NCBI GenBank assembly: GCA_023413185.1
Contig: JAEZQD010000151.1
Location: 1 to 16,562 of the forward strand
Reading direction: 5' to 3'
DNA: 16,562 nt
Origin: Bacillota bacterium
GTDB lineage: Bacteria; Bacillota; Clostridia; Oscillospirales; Ruminococcaceae
Positions 12,536-16,562 of the stretch are shown here, one piece after another. The notes under the pieces were generated by a model. That model had not been told where the DNA came from and made no database searches. It saw only the letters and a program-made list of their open reading frames with translations. Position 1 is the stretch's first letter. Each line of letters begins with the position of its first letter. The position numbers were made by a program, and so were the translations under genes.

Positions 12536-13303
12536 ATGCCGCTTTTGGAAGTAAAGCATCTCAAAAAGATATACACCACACGGTTTGGGGGCAATCAGGT
12601 ACAGGCGTTAACCGATGTGCAGTTTGTGGTGGAGCAGGGCGAATACGTCGCGATTATGGGCGAGTCGGGCTCGGGCAAAACCACACTGCTCAACATTCTT
12701 GCCGCTCTCGATAAGCCCACCGACGGCGAGGTGCTGCTTGACGGCAAGAATACGGTACGCATACCTGACAGGGAGATCTGCGCATACCGCCGCAACAACC
12801 TTGGCTTTGTGTTTCAGGACTTTAACCTGCTCGACACCTTCTCGGTCAGGGACAACATCCTGCTGCCGCTTGTGCTTTCGCATAAAGGATATGACGAGAT
12901 GGATAAGCGCATCAAACCGATAGTTGACAAGCTTAAAATTGCCGACCTGCTCGACAAGTACCCCTACGAGATATCCGGAGGGCAGAGGCAGCGCGCCGCA
13001 GTGGCACGCGCGCTGATTACAAAGCCCCGCATTGTGTTGGCAGATGAACCGACCGGAGCGCTTGACAGCAAGGCGACCGAAGGACTGCTGCGGATATTCG
13101 AGGAGATTAACCGCGAGGGGCAAACCATCCTGATGGTAACACACAGTACCCGCGCCGCAAGCCATGCAAACCGGGTGCTGTTTATTAAGGATGGCGTAGT
13201 GTTTCATCAGCTTTATAAAGGCGCGATGGATAACGAGGCGATGTATCAAAAGATATCCGACACGCTCACCGTTCTGGCAACAGGGGGGAGAACCCGTGAA
13301 TAA
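12536..13303 (+). CDS. bceA: BceA-like ABC transporter ATPase (peptide-antibiotic resistance)
   Basis: This is the ATPase of a BceAB-type (MacB/LolD-related) transporter that removes or shields antimicrobial peptides at the cell surface. It has 255 residues and complete motifs: Walker A GESGSGKTT (42-50), Q-loop Gln94 in FQDFNLLD, signature ISGGQRQR (146-153), Walker B IVLADEP (166-172) with Glu171, D-loop ALD (175-177) and switch His203 in VTHS. The Q-loop sequence FQDFNLLDT is typical of the Bce group. The stop overlaps the permease start by eight bases, indicating coupled translation. It is preceded by the BceR-type operator and a promoter with a weak -35. The substrate cannot be read from sequence; bacitracin-, mersacidin- or nisin-like peptides are known for relatives. 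Confidence 0.94.
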   Translation: MPLLEVKHLKKIYTTRFGGNQVQALTDVQFVVEQGEYVAIMGESGSGKTTLLNILAALDKPTDGEVLLDGKNTVRIPDREICAYRRNNLGFVFQDFNLLDTFSVRDNILLPLVLSHKGYDEMDKRIKPIVDKLKIADLLDKYPYEISGGQRQRAAVARALITKPRIVLADEPTGALDSKATEGLLRIFEEINREGQTILMVTHSTRAASHANRVLFIKDGVVFHQLYKGAMDNEAMYQKISDTLTVLATGGRTRE

Positions 13304-15263
13304 ACTGCTCTATCCGCGCCTTGCGGTTACGAACATGGTAAAGAACAGAAACATCTATCTGCCCTACCTGTTGGCGGGCACACTGATCGTATCGCTGTTT
13401 TATATCCTCAGCTCCATTTCGATTATGGTCGGTCAAAGCGACGCAGAGGGCAGTGGGACCATGGGCGCAATTCTAATGATGAGCTCGTGGATCTGTGGAT
13501 TGCTGTCGCTCGTTGTGTTGTACTATATCAACAGCTTTATTATGAAGCGCCGCAAGAAGGAATTTGGTCTGTTTAGCATCCTTGGCATGGAAAAGCGACA
13601 CATCTCCGTCGTGCTTGCATGGGAGGTGCTAATTACCTCGACAGTATGCATCTTGGTTGGTATAGTAGGCGGAGCATTGTTTAGTCAGCTGATGTTCCTG
13701 TTTTTTCTCAAGGTCGTTGCAATGCCCGCGGCGCTTACCTTTCAGATCCCGCTGTATTCGGTGGGGGTAACGGTTATCCTATTTGTCGCCGCGTTTTTCC
13801 TTATTCTTATCTTTGACATCGTCGTAATCATGCGCACCGACCCCATAGCGCTGCTGCACAGCAGCAAGACGGGCGAGCGGGAGCCGAAATCTCGCTGGTT
13901 GATTGCGCTGCTTGGTGTGTTAACGCTCGGCGCAGGCTACGGGCTTGCGTGGATGGTGCAAACTCCCTCTGATGCGGTTAGCCTGTTCTTGTTCTCGGTG
14001 CTGCTGGTTATCATCGGCACCTACTGCCTTTTTATTGCGGGCAGCATTGTTTGGTTTAAGCTGCTGCGTAAAAACAAGGGCTTTTATTACAAACCGAAGA
14101 ATTTCATTACGGTTTCGGGCATGCTTTACCGTATGAAGCAGAATGCCACGGGGCTTGCGAATATCTGCATCCTTTCCACCTGCTTGCTTGTTACCCTTTC
14201 CTCTACGGTCTGCCTGTTTGTGGGGGAGGAGGAAACCCTCAATGCGCGGTTCCCATACCGGGTGTCGGTTACATTTAATGCAGTGCAGTCCACCGGTGAG
14301 CTCGCGCAGAAAACAGTCGCAAGCTACGCGGAGCAAAGCAATGTAACGCTGCAGGACATGGTTGGCTATTACTCCTTCAGCTGCGCATCCCGGCGTTCGG
14401 CAGACACCTTTACATTTGCCGAGATGTTTGGGATGCAAACCTACGAGATAAACTGCATCACCCTTGCCGATTACAACCGCATCACCGGAGCAAACGAGTC
14501 GCTGTCTCAGGGCCAAGCGCTCATGGCGTTAAGCGGTGAGCCGCTGCAGGGCGACACGATTACCCTAAACAGCCAAAGCTACAAGGTCAAAAAAAGCATC
14601 CCCCGCCCAAGCTTTCTTGACACCATCGATATGACAAACGGTGTGACGCTGGTCGTGCCTGCCTATCGTGACCTTGAGCTAATGCGTAAGGACTATACAC
14701 AGGTAGTCAGCTACTACAAGCTTGATTATATCGCCAGATATAACGTAGATGGCGAACCCGAAGCACTCAAAGAATACTTCAGCACGGTAAAAAAGGCATA
14801 CGGCACCGCAGGGCTTAATGTTTACAAATTAGCCAACAGAGATGACGCCCGCAGGGATTTTTACCAGGTATACGGCAGCATTCTGTTTGTGGGCATCTTT
14901 TTCGTGGCACTGTTTTTGATTGCTACGGTGCTGATTATCTATTACAAGCAGATTACCGAGGGCTTTGATGACAGAGAGCGGTTTTCCATCATGCAAAAGG
15001 TGGGCATGAGCCAAAAGGAGGTTAAAAGCACCATACAAAAACAGGTGCTGATGGTGTTCTTTCTTCCGCTTGGTGCCGCCGTTATCCATATCGCCGTTGC
15101 CTTCCGTGTATTGTGCATCCTGTTGCGTGCGTTTAATATGACCAACACCCTGCTGTTTTTTGCCTGTACCGTCGGTGCGGTTTTGGTGTTTGCTCTGTTG
15201 TACTTTGCGGTGTACCAGCTTACCGCGAAGGCCTACTACCGCATCTTGCAGAGGAATGATTAA
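13296..15263 (+). CDS. bceB: BceB-like ABC transporter permease with large extracellular domain
   Basis: This is the membrane subunit of the peptide-resistance transporter and, in known systems, also the sensor partner of the kinase. It has 655 residues, close to Bacillus BceB. The FtsX-like layout shows a first span near 22-44, spans at about 58-80, 105-130 and 150-178, two more at about 201-221 and 228-252, and span 7 at about 287-309. An external domain of about 215 residues (311-528) follows, then three closing spans from about 529. This extracellular domain between spans 7 and 8 is the mark of BceB proteins and sets substrate choice. The GTG start overlaps bceA by eight bases and has GGGGGGAG (13283-13290) five bases before it. 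ATG codons further in have no better site. It ends the module, about 110 bases before a bidirectional terminator. Confidence 0.94.
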   Translation: MNKLLYPRLAVTNMVKNRNIYLPYLLAGTLIVSLFYILSSISIMVGQSDAEGSGTMGAILMMSSWICGLLSLVVLYYINSFIMKRRKKEFGLFSILGMEKRHISVVLAWEVLITSTVCILVGIVGGALFSQLMFLFFLKVVAMPAALTFQIPLYSVGVTVILFVAAFFLILIFDIVVIMRTDPIALLHSSKTGEREPKSRWLIALLGVLTLGAGYGLAWMVQTPSDAVSLFLFSVLLVIIGTYCLFIAGSIVWFKLLRKNKGFYYKPKNFITVSGMLYRMKQNATGLANICILSTCLLVTLSSTVCLFVGEEETLNARFPYRVSVTFNAVQSTGELAQKTVASYAEQSNVTLQDMVGYYSFSCASRRSADTFTFAEMFGMQTYEINCITLADYNRITGANESLSQGQALMALSGEPLQGDTITLNSQSYKVKKSIPRPSFLDTIDMTNGVTLVVPAYRDLELMRKDYTQVVSYYKLDYIARYNVDGEPEALKEYFSTVKKAYGTAGLNVYKLANRDDARRDFYQVYGSILFVGIFFVALFLIATVLIIYYKQITEGFDDRERFSIMQKVGMSQKEVKSTIQKQVLMVFFLPLGAAVIHIAVAFRVLCILLRAFNMTNTLLFFACTVGAVLVFALLYFAVYQLTAKAYYRILQRND

Positions 15264-15371
15264 GTCAATCGGTTCCTGCAAACAGCACAAAACCGTGTTG
15301 GGCGACAAAGTATAAGCAAACGGTTTACAAAGAGCCGCCGCAAACCGCCTTGGCAAGATAAAAGTGCATAA

Positions 15372-15417
15372 AAACGCGCCTTCATTTGGCTTTACATAGC
15401 CATATCAAGGCGCGTTT
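15372..15417. terminator. Bidirectional terminator between bceB and the HDOD gene
   Basis: AAACGCGCCTT (15372-15382) pairs perfectly with AAGGCGCGTTT (15407-15417), and an inner TGGCT/AGCCA stem (15387-15391, 15398-15402) extends it. The minus-strand flank reads GTTTTTA and the plus-strand flank GTTTCTCT, so it works best for the minus-strand gene but can serve both convergent genes. The rest of the gap 15264-15498 holds nothing else I can support. Confidence 0.85.
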
Positions 15418-15498
15418 CTCTATATGGGAAACAATGATTATTCGCATAGGAAATTGACTATTTGCCTTGCCGCAGCCAATGATGCCGCACGCGCCTTA

Positions 15499-16359
15499 TC
15501 ACTCCATCATAAATAGACCCATCACGCGTGTTACCTCGGCGGGCAAATCCGCGGTAACGCGGCTGATAGCGGCTTCGTCGATCCCCAGATCGTTTTGAAG
15601 CACAAGGCTAGAGGTCGCACGGGTGTATTCAAGAAGCATATTCTCATAGTAGTTTGCGCTTACAATATCCGCCAGATGGATGAGCTGCAGCTCATAGGTG
15701 CAATCCTGTGCAATCCGCGGCCAGTGATGATTTTTTATGATGTTTATCATGTTAGGCGGAAAATCCCACCGCTCGGCAATCCACCCGCCGACTTCGGGAT
15801 GGCATACGCCGCCCAGCACCTCGCGTTCGGCAATAATCTGGTGCGAGCCCTTCATAATGCGCGCGTAAACCTCGTCAACCAGCTCGGGAAAACACGCATC
15901 AATCAGGGCGATGCCAATGTCGTGCATCAGACCGTACGCAAACAGCTTATAGCGGTCGCCGCTGCCTAGTTCCTCGGCAAGGGCGCAGCTGATAATCGAA
16001 ACACCGATGGAATGTCGGATGTATCGCACCTTCGTAAAGATGTTCGACCGTGCGTAGCCGTGGGGGAACAGGTATTGGCACACCGCCGCGATGATGACAA
16101 CCTGCACCGTCTGCATTCCCAGTAAAAGCACCGCCTCCCGCAGGCTGGATATCCTTCGCCGCATACGAAAATACGGTGAGTTGATATAGGAGAGAATAAT
16201 CGTCTCCAGCCTAGGCATCTCGCTTACCTTTTTAACCAACAGCGCAATATCCACACGGTCGGGGTTTTGCAGCAGCAGAATAATCTCGCTCAGGTCAGCG
16301 GGCACCCGCGGCAGGCTGGGGGAATCCGAAATCATTTGATACAGTTGTCCGTTCTCCAT
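15499..16359 (-). CDS. Stand-alone HDOD-domain protein
   Basis: This is a cytoplasmic HDOD (HD-related output domain) protein, a signalling family whose biochemical role is mostly unknown. Its 286 residues are nearly all HDOD: the N-terminal helices include LPRVPADLSEIILLL (16-30), a stretch LSYINSPYFRMRRRISSLREA (56-76), and LLLGMQTVQ (78-86). Putative metal ligands are kept: His116, His146-Asp147 in GLMHDIG, His187 in CHPEVGGWIAERW, His211/His212 and Asp231 in HLADIVSAN. Many HDOD proteins have lost some of these, so phosphohydrolase activity is possible but unproven. No receiver, GGDEF or EAL domain is attached. The frame is open to 16512, but AAAGGAG points to the ATG at 16359. It is monocistronic, converging on bceB, with a promoter at 16387-16415. 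It has no evident link to the Bce module. Confidence 0.9.
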   Translation of the reverse strand: MENGQLYQMISDSPSLPRVPADLSEIILLLQNPDRVDIALLVKKVSEMPRLETIILSYINSPYFRMRRRISSLREAVLLLGMQTVQVVIIAAVCQYLFPHGYARSNIFTKVRYIRHSIGVSIISCALAEELGSGDRYKLFAYGLMHDIGIALIDACFPELVDEVYARIMKGSHQIIAEREVLGGVCHPEVGGWIAERWDFPPNMINIIKNHHWPRIAQDCTYELQLIHLADIVSANYYENMLLEYTRATSSLVLQNDLGIDEAAISRVTADLPAEVTRVMGLFMME

Positions 16360-16366
16360 AGGGGTA

Positions 16367-16373
16367 CTCCTTT
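16367..16373 (-). promoter_or_regulatory. Ribosome binding site deciding the HDOD start
   Basis: On the minus strand AAAGGAG precedes the ATG at 16359 by seven bases. The 51 extra codons upstream are Tyr/Arg/Cys-rich, have no site, and overlap the promoter, so they are not taken as coding. Confidence 0.85.
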
Positions 16374-16386
16374 GTGGCACATAGTA

Positions 16387-16415
16387 TATATAGTATATCG
16401 GCATGGCGATGTAAA
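16387..16415 (-). promoter_or_regulatory. Candidate promoter of the HDOD gene
   Basis: Read on the minus strand, TTTACA (16415-16410) is followed after 17 bases by TATATA (16392-16387). Transcription would begin near 16380, giving a leader of about 20 bases that contains the ribosome site. A shifted -10, TATACT, is also present in this AT-rich stretch. Nothing else is recognised from 16416 to the window end. Confidence 0.55.
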
Positions 16416-16562
16416 TGTATAGCGATTCAAAGCAAGCGGTGCACATTCTTTTGTGCCGTGGGGCATACCCCCGGCGAAAAGGCAGGACGGCAGGTGTAAA
16501 AAACATACGCAATGTAACAAAACGGTGACGCTTTCATCCATAATAATATCGCAAACAACCGC

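Noticed and set aside
16360..16512. 51-residue N-terminal extension of the HDOD protein
   Set aside because: It overlaps the candidate promoter, has no ribosome site and has low-complexity Tyr/Arg composition.

Overview
The window looks like a piece of a Firmicutes chromosome, most likely a Clostridia (Oscillospiraceae-type gut anaerobe). The reasons are roughly balanced base composition, strong AGGAGG-type ribosome sites, a clostridial-style nucleoside ABC transporter, a BceRS-BceAB module and zinc-ribbon membrane proteins. No phage, transposase, CRISPR, tRNA or rRNA gene is visible. All genes look intact except the first, which the window edge cuts.

Layout. (1) 1-3318: the end of a nucleoside/basic-membrane-protein type ABC importer operon (ATPase, permease, permease), tightly packed. 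(2) 3319-3655: a non-coding gap with a perfect 13-bp inverted repeat, then a near-consensus promoter and a terminator-like hairpin with a U tract in the short leader of the next gene. (3) 3656-5422: a DEAD-box RNA helicase with a DbpA-type RNA-binding domain. (4) 5423-6028: about 600 bp without a gene. It holds a promoter, two strong terminators and, between them, a run of stem-loops that I read as an unidentified structured RNA (or a long regulatory leader). (5) 6029-9042: two tandem membrane proteins, each with an N-terminal CxxC...CxxC zinc ribbon and one membrane span. The second carries seven regular repeats of about 41 residues. (6) 9208-10413, minus strand: an alpha/beta hydrolase of the PHB-depolymerase/esterase type. 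(7) 10724-15263: a complete BceRS-BceAB antimicrobial-peptide sensing and resistance module, with a TTACA-N4-TGTAA operator between bceS and bceA. (8) 15499-16359, minus strand: a stand-alone HDOD-domain protein.

How the genes work together. The Bce module is the one clear system. Known modules of this kind have a histidine kinase that reads the transporter state and a response regulator that activates the transporter promoter; the operator found here fits that circuit. The transporter operon would import nucleosides or related compounds. The helicase, the putative RNA and the zinc-ribbon pair are neighbours, but the sequence does not show that they act together. The best candidates for something undescribed are the 5540-5938 RNA, the hairpin in the helicase leader and the zinc-ribbon repeat protein.
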